A stretch of DNA of 64,000 nucleotides from Deltaproteobacteria bacterium (lineage in GTDB: Bacteria > Bdellovibrionota > JAJCYS01). Both the position numbers and the translations under genes were made by a program. The notes under the pieces are model-generated. The model did not search any database. It saw only the letters and a program-made list of their open reading frames with translations, and had not been told where the DNA came from. Every line of letters begins with the position of its first letter. Position 1 is the first letter of the stretch. Below, one piece after another: positions 34,062-43,475 of this stretch. The stretch is taken from NCBI GenBank assembly GCA_029262815.1, contig JAJCYS010000004.1, forward strand, positions 1 through 64,000. The letters run 5' to 3'.

Positions 34062-35729
34062 GTGAGGCACTTAAATTCTTTTTTTCTCTTCCTATGGCTC
34101 TTTTTAACAAGTTGCAATGGCTATTTCCCTGAATTTTTCCATGGTCAACTATTCGAAGAAGACACTCAAATAGAGCAAAAAAAACAAGAAGAAGCAGACC
34201 TTCAGCTTAAAATCACGAAGCTTGTACTCTTACTCCAAGACAAAGGCGTTCAAACCCGTGTGATTGCCGCTCAAAAATTAGGAGAGCTTAAGTATCGTGC
34301 GATTTCTGCAATTTCAGCACTTCATGAGACGTTATTTGACCCTCATCCAAAAGTTAAAGTAGCTGCGCTTTTTGCTCTAACACAATTAGGTCCTAAAGCC
34401 ATACCAGCGCTTATTAAGATTACTCGAGCAGATGTTGAGCAATTAACAAAGTCACCTCAGGAGCTTTTTGAGACAGAAATTAAAAAATGGGCATTCGACA
34501 AATTAAAAAAAACAAAAAATTATAAAAAACCTGACATCAATCTACAAGAGGTAGATCAATTTATAATATCGGTAGCTAAAAAAAGAAAAAAATATGCCCT
34601 CGCTTCTGAATGCATGTTTTTGGTCTTACGTGAACAAGCTGTAGATGGCACATCAGAATTACTGACTTACCTTAAGACCACCACAAACGAAATCGAAAAG
34701 TTCATCATTTATTACTTATTGCGTCTTACGCCTTTGAAAGAAATGTCAGAAACGGCCCTTCCTGTTATTCTAAGCACGCTTAAAACAACGACCCGGCAGT
34801 CACCACAAAGTATACTCAGCCATACCCTATCTACTTTTTTAGAACACACACGTTCACGATTCTCTAGAAAATTAAATGATAAGCAAAATCAGTTTGTTGC
34901 AAAAGACATTGAGTATCGGATTGAAATTGCATCTCAGACACTGCCTGCTCTTACGTTAAGCTTGATCACATCTCTGAACCCCACGATTGAAAATAATCAT
35001 ATTCAAAGCCTTCTTCAAATCGTTTTTCTGCTTGAAGATTTAGATGCTTTTTTTAATTCTGGATTGATCTACCCCATTTCAGTAGAAAAAAGAAATTTAT
35101 TTAAAGCAACTTATGCCAAATTGTCAAAAGCTACGTATCCGACTTTAGTCAATTATCTAGAACATGTTGACCATCAGAATTTCACTGAATTTCTCAGCTT
35201 ATTTCATAGCACGCTAAGTGGAAAGGAAAACAGACATCTTATTATTCCCGCACTGATGTCTCAGTTGAAAGGCTATGATACCCAGCGTTTCCCGTTCATA
35301 GGGTATTGTCTACAGTCCTTGGGTGTAGATATCACTACTTATATGCCTAGCGCTACTGAACTCGATGTACTAGAGCCTGAAGCGCGTCAAGCCCTCCTTT
35401 GGGCTTTATGTCGATTAGATGATCCAAAAACGCTTGCCTACATTACACCTTTTTTAAAATATCCTGAACATAACTGGCAGATTTTAAAATATTTAAAAAA
35501 AAAGACACACAAACTAGATAAACCCGCAGTCGCACAACTCGCAAAACTAGTTGATGGATCTAATTCTCAAAATTCAAAATCAGCAAAAGAAATTCTTATT
35601 AAACAAGGTATTGGCATTTTAGAAGATCTTAATATTTTGAAACACAAACGAGGCTATCACCAACGTCCGCTCATTGAAGTGATGATGCAAATTGCCAAAG
35701 CACATCGTAAGAGTACGAAAATAAAATAA
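34062..35729 (+). CDS. Exported lipoprotein with HEAT-like repeats
   Basis: 555 residues from a GTG at 34062 with AAAGGA upstream. The signal ends in a lipobox (FLTSC) near residue 18. A charged coiled-coil (EEDTQIEQKKQEEADLQLKITKL) is followed by HEAT/PBS-lyase-like repeats (VQTRVIAAQKLGELKYRAISAISALHETLFD, PHPKVKVAALFALTQLGPKAIPAL) and more helical sequence to the end. Such solenoids usually serve as protein-binding scaffolds. There are no catalytic motifs. It is flanked by its own promoter and by a convergent neighbour 72 bases away, so it is a single-gene unit. Confidence 0.75.
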   Translation: MRHLNSFFLFLWLFLTSCNGYFPEFFHGQLFEEDTQIEQKKQEEADLQLKITKLVLLLQDKGVQTRVIAAQKLGELKYRAISAISALHETLFDPHPKVKVAALFALTQLGPKAIPALIKITRADVEQLTKSPQELFETEIKKWAFDKLKKTKNYKKPDINLQEVDQFIISVAKKRKKYALASECMFLVLREQAVDGTSELLTYLKTTTNEIEKFIIYYLLRLTPLKEMSETALPVILSTLKTTTRQSPQSILSHTLSTFLEHTRSRFSRKLNDKQNQFVAKDIEYRIEIASQTLPALTLSLITSLNPTIENNHIQSLLQIVFLLEDLDAFFNSGLIYPISVEKRNLFKATYAKLSKATYPTLVNYLEHVDHQNFTEFLSLFHSTLSGKENRHLIIPALMSQLKGYDTQRFPFIGYCLQSLGVDITTYMPSATELDVLEPEARQALLWALCRLDDPKTLAYITPFLKYPEHNWQILKYLKKKTHKLDKPAVAQLAKLVDGSNSQNSKSAKEILIKQGIGILEDLNILKHKRGYHQRPLIEVMMQIAKAHRKSTKIK

Positions 35730-35801
35730 GTTATCTCTCTAAAAAATTCGGTGCTAGAGATCTCATAGAGTTATTAGGTGTCCCCGAACTTTTTCCTCAG
35801 T

Positions 35802-37127
35802 TTATTTGAGGTCAAATGCGTGCAAAGTGTTGGATGTTGTAACAATGACTTTTCCAGAACCAAGCTGAGCTCTATTAATAGGAGATCCTATTAACACCTT
35901 ACGCCATAACAAAGCCCCATCCTTTGTTCGAAACACAACAAGCTCAGCCTTAACCTGGGTACCTATAAATACACGGCCCGACTCAACATGAAGTGGTGAA
36001 ATAGCTTGGTTTGATAATTTTCTCTTCCAAATCATGTGGCCTTTTCTTAATGATATTGCAACCACAAAAGACTCAAGTGCACTGGCCCCAGTTACGGCAT
36101 AAATCACACCCTTATGATACACAGGTGGTTGGAAAAAGTGCGTGCTACCCAATTTACCAATTGGCTTAATAACCTGCTGCCATTTGAGATCACCATCTTC
36201 AGTTGAAAAAGCTGAAACATACCCATGTTTGTTATTTCCTCTACCATTGGTAACCATGACAACTCTACCATCACGGGCTATAGGACCTGTTCGTACAAAT
36301 CCTTTAACTTCAGATCTCCAAAGCTCTATACCCGATTCAGCTTCAACTGACAAAACATAAGCCTGATCTCCATAATTAAACCCTACATAAACTGAACCTT
36401 TATACATATACAGCTGTGAATATTCGTACAATTTGGGCAACTGAAAATCTTCTTGCTTTGGCTGAAGTTGCCAAACCAACGTTCCATCCTTAGCACTGTA
36501 TGCATAAATCATATCTCGTGTTGAAACAATCATAAGACCTTTATAATGAACGGGGCTAAGTTGAAACTTAGATCTCTTTTCAGTTACAATCCACTTTTTC
36601 CAAGCAATATACCCGTTAGTTAGATCCAAGGCTATAAGTGCGTTTTGAGTTGCAGCAAATTTTTTATAAGTTGTCGTAATATACAGAAGGCCGTTTACAA
36701 ACTGAGGCTGTGAAGATAACACTCCCGGTATTTGCTTATCCCATAAAACTACTCCATTTCGCTTATCCAAAGCCAGAAAATGCTGAAACACCACTTTCCG
36801 TCCGAATTGGTCTCTTCTATTCTCAGTCACACCCAAAAACAAATGTTTTTTGTGAATTTGTATGTGTGATATGGCATGAGGTGCATTACCCGGCAAAATG
36901 GTTTCCCATTTTGAAATCCCAGATTTTGTGTCAAGCGCTTGTGCACGTAAAGTTGTCTCTCGTTGAAACCTGTCACATTGCATCGTAAAAATAGTGCGCT
37001 CTTCCACTACCGGCTTAACGGCACACCCTTGCTTTTGACTCCAATCCTTCGCCCCTGCTGCAGCTGAAAATAGTAAACCAGAGAAAATTCCAAGTAATCC
37101 AAAGTACTTAACCCGTCGAATCCCCAT
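35802..37127 (-). CDS. Exported PQQ-type beta-propeller protein
   Basis: 441 residues with a signal peptide (GLLGIFSGLLFSAAAGA). The rest is built of repeats with the PQQ-like pattern A-L-D-x-x-x-G-x-x-x-W (LDKRNGVVLWDKQI, LDLTNGYIAWKKWI, YSAKDGTLVWQLQ, VEAESGIELWRSEV, ISLRKGHMIWKRKL, FRTKDGALLWRKVL), about seven or eight blades. It resembles BamB and quinoprotein dehydrogenase propellers but I see no cofactor-binding residues. It lacks a lipobox, so it is probably periplasmic rather than a BamB lipoprotein. It lies downstream of the next gene, separated by a dispersed repeat. Confidence 0.8.
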   Translation of the reverse strand: MGIRRVKYFGLLGIFSGLLFSAAAGAKDWSQKQGCAVKPVVEERTIFTMQCDRFQRETTLRAQALDTKSGISKWETILPGNAPHAISHIQIHKKHLFLGVTENRRDQFGRKVVFQHFLALDKRNGVVLWDKQIPGVLSSQPQFVNGLLYITTTYKKFAATQNALIALDLTNGYIAWKKWIVTEKRSKFQLSPVHYKGLMIVSTRDMIYAYSAKDGTLVWQLQPKQEDFQLPKLYEYSQLYMYKGSVYVGFNYGDQAYVLSVEAESGIELWRSEVKGFVRTGPIARDGRVVMVTNGRGNNKHGYVSAFSTEDGDLKWQQVIKPIGKLGSTHFFQPPVYHKGVIYAVTGASALESFVVAISLRKGHMIWKRKLSNQAISPLHVESGRVFIGTQVKAELVVFRTKDGALLWRKVLIGSPINRAQLGSGKVIVTTSNTLHAFDLK

Positions 37128-37186
37128 AAAAACCTCAGGGGACTCATCGGTTGAATTACTTATTTAATGAAGTGAATAGTTTAGAA

Positions 37187-37217
37187 GGTTAGATTGCTTC
37201 GCTGCGCTTGTAATGAC
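37187..37217. repeat. Dispersed palindromic repeat, copy 3 (degenerate)
   Basis: AGATTGCTTCGCTGCGCTTG followed by TAATGAC, in the 103-base gap between two exported-protein genes. It is closest to copy 2 at 4838-4880. Confidence 0.55.
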
Positions 37218-37230
37218 TTAGTGGCTTTTC

Positions 37231-38424
37231 TTATGGAGATCGGGGATTTGAATCTAATTCATTGATCCATTGAACAGTAATGTCTGGTGAAGGAAAATAC
37301 GGTACCGCATCCACATTAAACATATTTGCCGCTTCCCCATAAGCAGCAACTGTAAAGTCATGAATTTTCTGGTATTCCCTTGCATCTAACTGACCCGGTT
37401 TTAGAAACCCACCCATCACATCACCGTGGAATTCTGTAATGTATGGATAATAATTTAAGAAGGCCCATAATACTTCAGGGGAGGACTGGAGCAATATTTT
37501 GCTATATACAGATTTTCTATAATCCGGATAGTACGTATTTCGATCCAAGAATTTTACACTAAAACTTGCAATTCGATCGGCCACATTTTCAACTTGAATA
37601 TGTCTGTCTTTAATATGATTTAAAAACAGTGTAAAAAGATGATCAACATTCCAAGTCGCATCTTGAACCACATGGGACAGTTCTTCAACAATCATATTAT
37701 CAATATTTGGCACAAAGAAATGTTTTATGAAAATCATCTTATTATCAAATCCATTGGGAAATGCCATAGCGTTGGCATATAATCTTGGCTCCATTATTTG
37801 AAGGAGCGTCGCTGCCAAATGTTCTTTGGGTAGTGTTAGTAGATCGGGACTCTCATTTTGAATAACACCGACGACCTCTTTTGCTAATTTTATAAAGTAA
37901 TCTTTGAATTCAACTGGAATAAACTCAATATTCGTTGTTTCAAAGACCTTAACCAAATTCTTCAATTTAGAATGTGTGGGATTGAACCCGACCTGATTAG
38001 GATGAAACGGTTTCAGAATTGGTAAGTCATGAATTTTTTTATTGTCGACAAACATCTGATTAAGTGCACGTTTATATTCTTTTGAGGTTAATCCGGGATG
38101 AAATATCTCTGAAAGCAAACTGACAGCTTCTAAAACACAAATTAAAGGGTATGGTCGTCCAAACTCCATTTGGGCATCTACATAAGCGTGCGTTACAAGT
38201 GCAAAATTTGAGGCATCGGTCTCGGGATCTCTAAGCTGTAATACAAATGGTTTTATATAATGCATAATGCTGTAAGGCAACATTTCAGGCGAAAGTTGTT
38301 TTTCTTCTTCGTACGTTCTAAAAAGTACCTCAAAAAAAGGATCATCTACGCATGCTTGAGAGGGTACAGAACCAAAAATCCAAAAGAACAATAAATATCT
38401 GGCTAGGCTTGGAAAACGCATCAT
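37231..38424 (-). CDS. Exported protein of unknown function, mostly helical
   Basis: 397 residues with a signal peptide (LARYLLFFWIFGSVPSQA, then CVDDPFF). The mature part is predicted largely helical and acidic; no repeats or catalytic motif are clear to me. One stretch, MIVEELSHVVQDATWNVDHLF, contains a Glu and His in a helix but not a standard HExxH motif. It is 51 bases downstream of rel and read in the same direction, so some read-through is possible. I do not recognise the family. Confidence 0.55.
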   Translation of the reverse strand: MMRFPSLARYLLFFWIFGSVPSQACVDDPFFEVLFRTYEEEKQLSPEMLPYSIMHYIKPFVLQLRDPETDASNFALVTHAYVDAQMEFGRPYPLICVLEAVSLLSEIFHPGLTSKEYKRALNQMFVDNKKIHDLPILKPFHPNQVGFNPTHSKLKNLVKVFETTNIEFIPVEFKDYFIKLAKEVVGVIQNESPDLLTLPKEHLAATLLQIMEPRLYANAMAFPNGFDNKMIFIKHFFVPNIDNMIVEELSHVVQDATWNVDHLFTLFLNHIKDRHIQVENVADRIASFSVKFLDRNTYYPDYRKSVYSKILLQSSPEVLWAFLNYYPYITEFHGDVMGGFLKPGQLDAREYQKIHDFTVAAYGEAANMFNVDAVPYFPSPDITVQWINELDSNPRSP

Positions 38425-38475
38425 AACAGAAAGGGATGGTATAGGATTTGGAGGTTGAGCGCAATACTAAAGAGA

Positions 38476-40641
38476 TTAAACTTGGCTCCGATTCACGGAA
38501 ATTACGCCTTTGAGCTTCTCCATCTTATCGATAATAACATTCAACTCCTGAAGGTCATGCACTTGCACATGAAAAATATTTTCCGCATGCCCAGCCGTTG
38601 TTGTAGTCACACGTGCTTTTGTAATATTGACAGCGGCATCCGTCATCACTTTACTCATTTCATAGAGCAAACCCGGCGCATCTTCAGTTAACACCTTGAT
38701 CATAGCGTGGTGAAGATCTTCCTTCTCAGCCATTCGCCACCTGGCCTCAAGCACACGTTTTTCGTCAAAATCAGGCACACGTGGACAATCGGTACGATGA
38801 ATCGTTACCCCTCGCCCTCTCGTGACAAATCCCAAAATATCGTCCCCAGGAATCGGGTTACAGCAATGAGCATAGCGAATTAGCACATTCTGAATGCCCG
38901 ATACTTCAATACGAGGTTGAAAACCCTTACGTGCTTTTTTTCTTCGAGCTTTGGGCTGTTGCTCAGTCTCATCCTCTTCACCCAGGACTTTTTGATAAGT
39001 CGTTAAAACATCCGGCGCAGCCAGCTTGCCATACACAACTTCGATAAATAACTCACGAACTTCAGACAGTCCCACGCGTGATAAAAGATCGGAAAATTCT
39101 TTTTTCTCTACCTCACGTGATAAGCTCTTCCCTTGCTTACGAAACGCAGATTCGAGCATCTGTTCCCCAATCTCTGAAGAAATTTCTCGCTCTTCTGCTC
39201 GCAAGTGGGTTCGAATTTTCTGTCGTGCGCGTGTCGTTTTGACAAATTTTAACCAATCTCTACTCGGCCTGGCTTTCGATGACGTAATAATTTCAACGCA
39301 ATCTCCGCTTTTTAAGTGGGATTTAAGAGACACAACCTTGCCATTGACAATAGCTCCAGTCGTTCGATGTCCTAGCTCCGTATGAATAGTATATGCGAAA
39401 TCTAAAGGTGTGGCCCCATCCGGAAATTCAAGCACATCCCCATTGGGTGTAAAAACGTAAATGTCCTCGACAAACAAATCCGCTTTAACGTTAGAGATAA
39501 ACTCATGGGGATTTTCAGTTTCATTCCGTTGTTCGACCAACCGATTGACCCACTCAAGCGGCCCCGTATCTTTGAACGTGCCACTTTCCTTGTACTTCCA
39601 GTGCGCCGCAATACCATATTCGGCCACTTCATGCATTTGTTCAGTTCTAATTTGAATCTCAACCATCTGAGCTCGAGGCCCCACAACAATGGTGTGGAGA
39701 CTCTGATACAGGTTTGGCTTGGGCATTGCAATATAATCCTTAAACCGTCCTGGCAATGGCCGCCATTGTGCATGCATCAGCCCAAGCACTTCATAACATT
39801 CCAATACACTTTTGGTTAAAATTCTAAAGGCAACCACATCATAAATTTGATCAATATCTACATTTTGGCGCTCCATCTTTCTCGCCACCGAAAGCAAATG
39901 TTTCACGCGTCCTTGACACTCAATCTTGAGATCCTGCGCATAACACACCTTTAGAATCTCACGTCTCACCTCTTCGATAAATTTTTGATGAACCGTATGA
40001 CGCGTCAAAATTTCTTTTTTAAGTTTGTTGTATTTTTCTGGATTTAATTGAGAAAAAGCAATCTCTTCGAGCTCTATCTTGACCTTTCCCATCCCCAACC
40101 GATAGGCCAGCGGTGCATAAATTTCCAATGTCTCTCTTGAGATGGTTCTACGTTTGACTTCAGGCATTGAGCTGATGGTTCGAATATTATCAAGCCGGTC
40201 TGCAATTTTGATCATGACCACCCGAAGGTCCTTTGACATGGCGAGTAACATTTTTCGAAAATTCTCAGCCTGCTTCTCTTGACTGGACCGAAAATGGACA
40301 TGTGCAAGTTTCGTAAGTCCATCCACAATCAACGCCACCTCTTCACCAAACTCTTCTTTGACTTTATCGATGGTGACTTTGGTATCTTCCACTAAATCAT
40401 GAAGCAATGCGGCAACCACACTGAGCACATCAAGTCGGACTTCCTCAGCCAAAATCAACGCCACTCGAAATGGGTGCTGAAAAAAAGCCTCGCCGCTTCT
40501 TCGCTTTTGACCTTCATGACCTTTTTCGGAAAACAAGTAGGCTTTTTTGATTAACTCCTTACTTGTGGGGTTTAGCTGGGCAGGTGGAATAGCCGAAAGT
40601 AGCTTTTCTACAGTCACATCTTTAACCATGAATGTACTCAC
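38476..40641 (-). CDS. rel: Bifunctional (p)ppGpp synthetase/hydrolase (RelA/SpoT family)
   Basis: 721 residues with the full domain set. The HD hydrolase domain has AALLHDLVEDT and IADRLDNIRTI, the synthetase domain has RFKDYIAMPKPNLYQSLHT, and TGS (VFTPNGDVLEFPDGATPLDFA), a zinc-finger-like region (IRYAHCCNPIPGDDI) and a C-terminal ACT domain follow. Both active sites look intact, so it should make and degrade the stringent-response alarmone. It overlaps gmk by 20 bases; GMP kinase supplies substrate for the same pathway. Confidence 0.96.
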   Translation of the reverse strand: MSTFMVKDVTVEKLLSAIPPAQLNPTSKELIKKAYLFSEKGHEGQKRRSGEAFFQHPFRVALILAEEVRLDVLSVVAALLHDLVEDTKVTIDKVKEEFGEEVALIVDGLTKLAHVHFRSSQEKQAENFRKMLLAMSKDLRVVMIKIADRLDNIRTISSMPEVKRRTISRETLEIYAPLAYRLGMGKVKIELEEIAFSQLNPEKYNKLKKEILTRHTVHQKFIEEVRREILKVCYAQDLKIECQGRVKHLLSVARKMERQNVDIDQIYDVVAFRILTKSVLECYEVLGLMHAQWRPLPGRFKDYIAMPKPNLYQSLHTIVVGPRAQMVEIQIRTEQMHEVAEYGIAAHWKYKESGTFKDTGPLEWVNRLVEQRNETENPHEFISNVKADLFVEDIYVFTPNGDVLEFPDGATPLDFAYTIHTELGHRTTGAIVNGKVVSLKSHLKSGDCVEIITSSKARPSRDWLKFVKTTRARQKIRTHLRAEEREISSEIGEQMLESAFRKQGKSLSREVEKKEFSDLLSRVGLSEVRELFIEVVYGKLAAPDVLTTYQKVLGEEDETEQQPKARRKKARKGFQPRIEVSGIQNVLIRYAHCCNPIPGDDILGFVTRGRGVTIHRTDCPRVPDFDEKRVLEARWRMAEKEDLHHAMIKVLTEDAPGLLYEMSKVMTDAAVNITKARVTTTTAGHAENIFHVQVHDLQELNVIIDKMEKLKGVISVNRSQV

Positions 40642-41191
40642 CTACTATCTGTTCGGCATGTTTTAAGGTTTTTTCGAGGGCATCGTTGATCAAAACATGG
40701 TGAAATGTGTCTTTTTGACCCATTTCAGTCTCAGCCTGCTTCATCCTTCGCTCTAAACTCGCCTGGTTCTCACTACCACGCTTTAAAAGCCTATCCCTGA
40801 GCTGCTCCAGTGACACGGGCGCAATGAACAAACTTAAATGGTTTTCAAAGAAAATCGTGATTGATTTTTTGCCCCGTACTTCAATATCTAAAAGTGGGAC
40901 ATGTCCCTGTCGAATAAGTTGAAATAAAGGCGCTTTGGGGGTCGCATAATAGGCCCCATGATGAGCCACCCACTCAAAATAGTCAAATCTTGAAATCCGT
41001 TCTTGGAAAGTAGACTCTGATACGAAGTAATAGTCCTTTCCCTCTTGTTCCCCCTTTCGCATTTCACGTGTCGTCTCACTAATACTCAGTGATAATTGAG
41101 GAAATTTCTTTAACAAATGCTGACAAACTGTAGATTTCCCGACACCAGAGGGACCACTTACGATGATAATTTTTGCGCTATCTTCACTCAT
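40622..41191 (-). CDS. gmk: Guanylate kinase
   Basis: 189 residues. The P-loop is VSGPSGVGKSTVC, and GMP binding is in SISETTREMRKGEQEGKDYYFV. It phosphorylates GMP to GDP. It lies between the RemA-like gene (14-base gap) and rel (overlapping), in the common gmk-near-rel order. Confidence 0.97.
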   Translation of the reverse strand: MSEDSAKIIIVSGPSGVGKSTVCQHLLKKFPQLSLSISETTREMRKGEQEGKDYYFVSESTFQERISRFDYFEWVAHHGAYYATPKAPLFQLIRQGHVPLLDIEVRGKKSITIFFENHLSLFIAPVSLEQLRDRLLKRGSENQASLERRMKQAETEMGQKDTFHHVLINDALEKTLKHAEQIVGEYIHG

Positions 41192-41205
41192 GACTAAAGA
41201 AAAAA

Positions 41206-41481
41206 TTACAGTATAGGGCGCTGCTTAAGAGACTCACTCCATCTCTCTGTAATCGTATCAATACTATTGGATGAAAGAAGCACATGACCCGAACTGAATA
41301 CAATCACAGAACGTGTTTTTCGACCTTCAGTAGCATCAAGGAGTTTTCCAGTATTTTTAGCTTCGTCACGCAGCCTTCGGACCGGTAAACTCTGAGCCTT
41401 TAAAATAGCAACAACACGATAGGGAATAATGTGGTTTCCATGTCCAACATTGATGGGCAATAGCTCAAGCCACTCTCTCAT
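41206..41481 (-). CDS. RemA-like DUF370 regulator
   Basis: 91 residues matching DUF370: LLPINVGHGNHIIPYRVVAIL, SLPVRRLRDEAKNTGKLLDATEGRKTRSVIVFSSGHVLLSS. In Bacillus the family member RemA is a DNA-binding oligomer controlling matrix genes; in proteobacteria its role is little known. It lies between accA (4-base overlap) and gmk, a location often seen for DUF370. Confidence 0.85.
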   Translation of the reverse strand: MREWLELLPINVGHGNHIIPYRVVAILKAQSLPVRRLRDEAKNTGKLLDATEGRKTRSVIVFSSGHVLLSSNSIDTITERWSESLKQRPIL

Positions 41482-42473
41482 ACGGTTTCCTTTTCAAGAT
41501 ACCCCTCAGGTTGCTTCAAAATATATCGCCCCACTTTTCGCCACTTGACGTACCGTGCCTTCAGAAAACCTTGTTTATCCTTCTGAAAATCAGCCGATAA
41601 TTTCTTGATTCGTACTTCAAGTTGCGTTTTCAATAATTCGGCCATACGTTTAGGCTCACGATGAGCACCACCAGGGGGTTCTTGAATAATTTCATCTACT
41701 AACCCAAATGTTTTAGCATCCTTCGCCCGAAGCTTCAACAACTCAGCTGCTCGAGGCCCTTCAGAACCGTCTTTCCACAATATTGCAGCACAACTCTCTG
41801 GCGAAATGACCGAGTACACACTATACTCCAGCATCATGACATAATCTGTCACACCAATTGCGAGTGCCCCCCCTGATCCCCCTTCACCGATTACAACCGA
41901 AAGTGTTGGTGTTTGCAGCCCGCTCATGGCGATTAAATTTTCAGAAATAGCTGAACATTGACCTCGATCTTCGGCCTCAACCCCAGGAAAAGCCCCAGGA
42001 GTATCAATCAAACATACAATCGGGATTTGAAACCGCTCAGCTAAACGCATAACTCTTAATGCTTTACGGTACCCCTCAGGGTTGGGCATTCCGAAATTTC
42101 GATACACTTTTTCTTTGGTTGATCTGCCTTTATGTTGGCCCACGACGCAGATGACTTGATCACCCAAATATCCGAGCCCCGTGACCATACTCGAATCATC
42201 GCTATGCATTCGATCTCCATGAAATTCAAACCAATCTGAAAGAATTAGATCAATGTAATCTAAACAATAAGGTCTATTGGGGTGTCGGCTGAGTTGTACC
42301 ACTTGCCACCGTGTCAGGTTATCAAAAACTTTTTTTTGTAATCGTTCAATGTTTTTAGCTAAAAGTTCAATCTCAGAGCTGTAGTCCTTCCCCTCTGATT
42401 TAGATTGAACAAGAAGCTCTTTTCGCTTCTCTTGCAGATCAACGATTGTTTTTTCAAAGTCTAACACAGCCAT
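41478..42473 (-). CDS. accA: Acetyl-CoA carboxylase carboxyltransferase subunit alpha
   Basis: 331 residues with AccA features: DLQEKRKELL helix, LDYIDLILSDWFEFHGDR, IDTPGAFPGVEAEDRGQ and GEGGSGGALAIGVTDYVMMLEYSVYSVISPE (oxyanion loops). It transfers carboxyl from biotin to acetyl-CoA with AccD, which is not in the window. Its ATG overlaps the miaA stop by one base. Confidence 0.97.
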   Translation of the reverse strand: MAVLDFEKTIVDLQEKRKELLVQSKSEGKDYSSEIELLAKNIERLQKKVFDNLTRWQVVQLSRHPNRPYCLDYIDLILSDWFEFHGDRMHSDDSSMVTGLGYLGDQVICVVGQHKGRSTKEKVYRNFGMPNPEGYRKALRVMRLAERFQIPIVCLIDTPGAFPGVEAEDRGQCSAISENLIAMSGLQTPTLSVVIGEGGSGGALAIGVTDYVMMLEYSVYSVISPESCAAILWKDGSEGPRAAELLKLRAKDAKTFGLVDEIIQEPPGGAHREPKRMAELLKTQLEVRIKKLSADFQKDKQGFLKARYVKWRKVGRYILKQPEGYLEKETV

Positions 42474-43471
42474 TATAATTTCATCGTAAACGGTTTACCT
42501 ACATTTTGGAAGATAAATGCCCCCAGAGACGGTACATCAAAGCGAGTATGATTGAGCCAAACCACATCCTCACGCTTTCCAAACCACTTCATTTGTTTAC
42601 GCGCAAGTTGTCTATGGGCTCTAAATACTGCTTCGTCTAAATCCACGCCAGGTGGAAGACCCCCTCTCAAATAAGCATACGCTTCACGGTATCCCACACT
42701 CTTCAAGGCACCTTGTAGAGGATAATCTAATAAATCTGTCACTTCTTGCAAAAACCCTTGCTCCATCATCTTGCGAATTCGTATCTTGAGCCGATCTTCG
42801 TATATGGTGCGCTCTTGAAAAACACCGAATAGATGCAGCTCACACTCTGGTGGTAAAATTGAGGTAGTACCCAGCCCTTCAATCCGTGTTTGCTCAAAGA
42901 GTTCCGGAGTTTGGGGACCCATATTTGAGGCCACCTCTAAACTTCTAAGCACCCGATAATTATCATTTGGATGTAGTAATTCTGCACGTTTCGGCCAGAG
43001 ATCCTTAAGCTCGCTGTAACATTGATTTCGTTGATCCTGGGTGATGCAATCACCATCATAATCCTGACCCGTAATTTTTTTAAAAATAGTCTCTTTAGAG
43101 ATGAGGTCTTCACTCCGTTCTGGGTAATGAGGCACACCTTGTAATAAGGCTCTCATAAAAAATCCACTCCCGGTCACAACCAAAGCACACCCTCGAGATT
43201 CAAGCAGCGTAATCACTTGAGGTACAATTTTGGAGTACATATCCATCAACGTTACGGGGTGTTTCAAGGTCGTCAGATCAACTCCGATATGTTTCACCCG
43301 TGATTGATCTGATGTTGAAGGTTTTGCAGAACCGATAGTAAGTTCTCGATAAGCCAATACGGGCTCAAAATAGCAAATAGGCAATCCCGCCTGCTCAGCT
43401 AACCAGAGCCCCAAATCACTTTTCCCAACCCCTGTTGGGCCAAATAAAACAACCAATTTTTTCTGGGACAT
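42473..43471 (-). CDS. miaA: tRNA dimethylallyltransferase MiaA
   Basis: 332 residues from the ATG at 43471. The P-loop is LFGPTGVGKSDL. Family parts VVTGSGFFMRALLQGVP and GYREAYAYLRG follow, with RAHRQLARKQMKWF at the C-terminus. It prenylates A37 of tRNAs that read U-starting codons. The frame runs 8 codons further upstream to 43495, overlapping mutL, but the shorter start matches the family. Compared with others, the codon-binding middle is normal. Confidence 0.95.
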   Translation of the reverse strand: MSQKKLVVLFGPTGVGKSDLGLWLAEQAGLPICYFEPVLAYRELTIGSAKPSTSDQSRVKHIGVDLTTLKHPVTLMDMYSKIVPQVITLLESRGCALVVTGSGFFMRALLQGVPHYPERSEDLISKETIFKKITGQDYDGDCITQDQRNQCYSELKDLWPKRAELLHPNDNYRVLRSLEVASNMGPQTPELFEQTRIEGLGTTSILPPECELHLFGVFQERTIYEDRLKIRIRKMMEQGFLQEVTDLLDYPLQGALKSVGYREAYAYLRGGLPPGVDLDEAVFRAHRQLARKQMKWFGKREDVVWLNHTRFDVPSLGAFIFQNVGKPFTMKL

Positions 43472-43475
43472 AACA

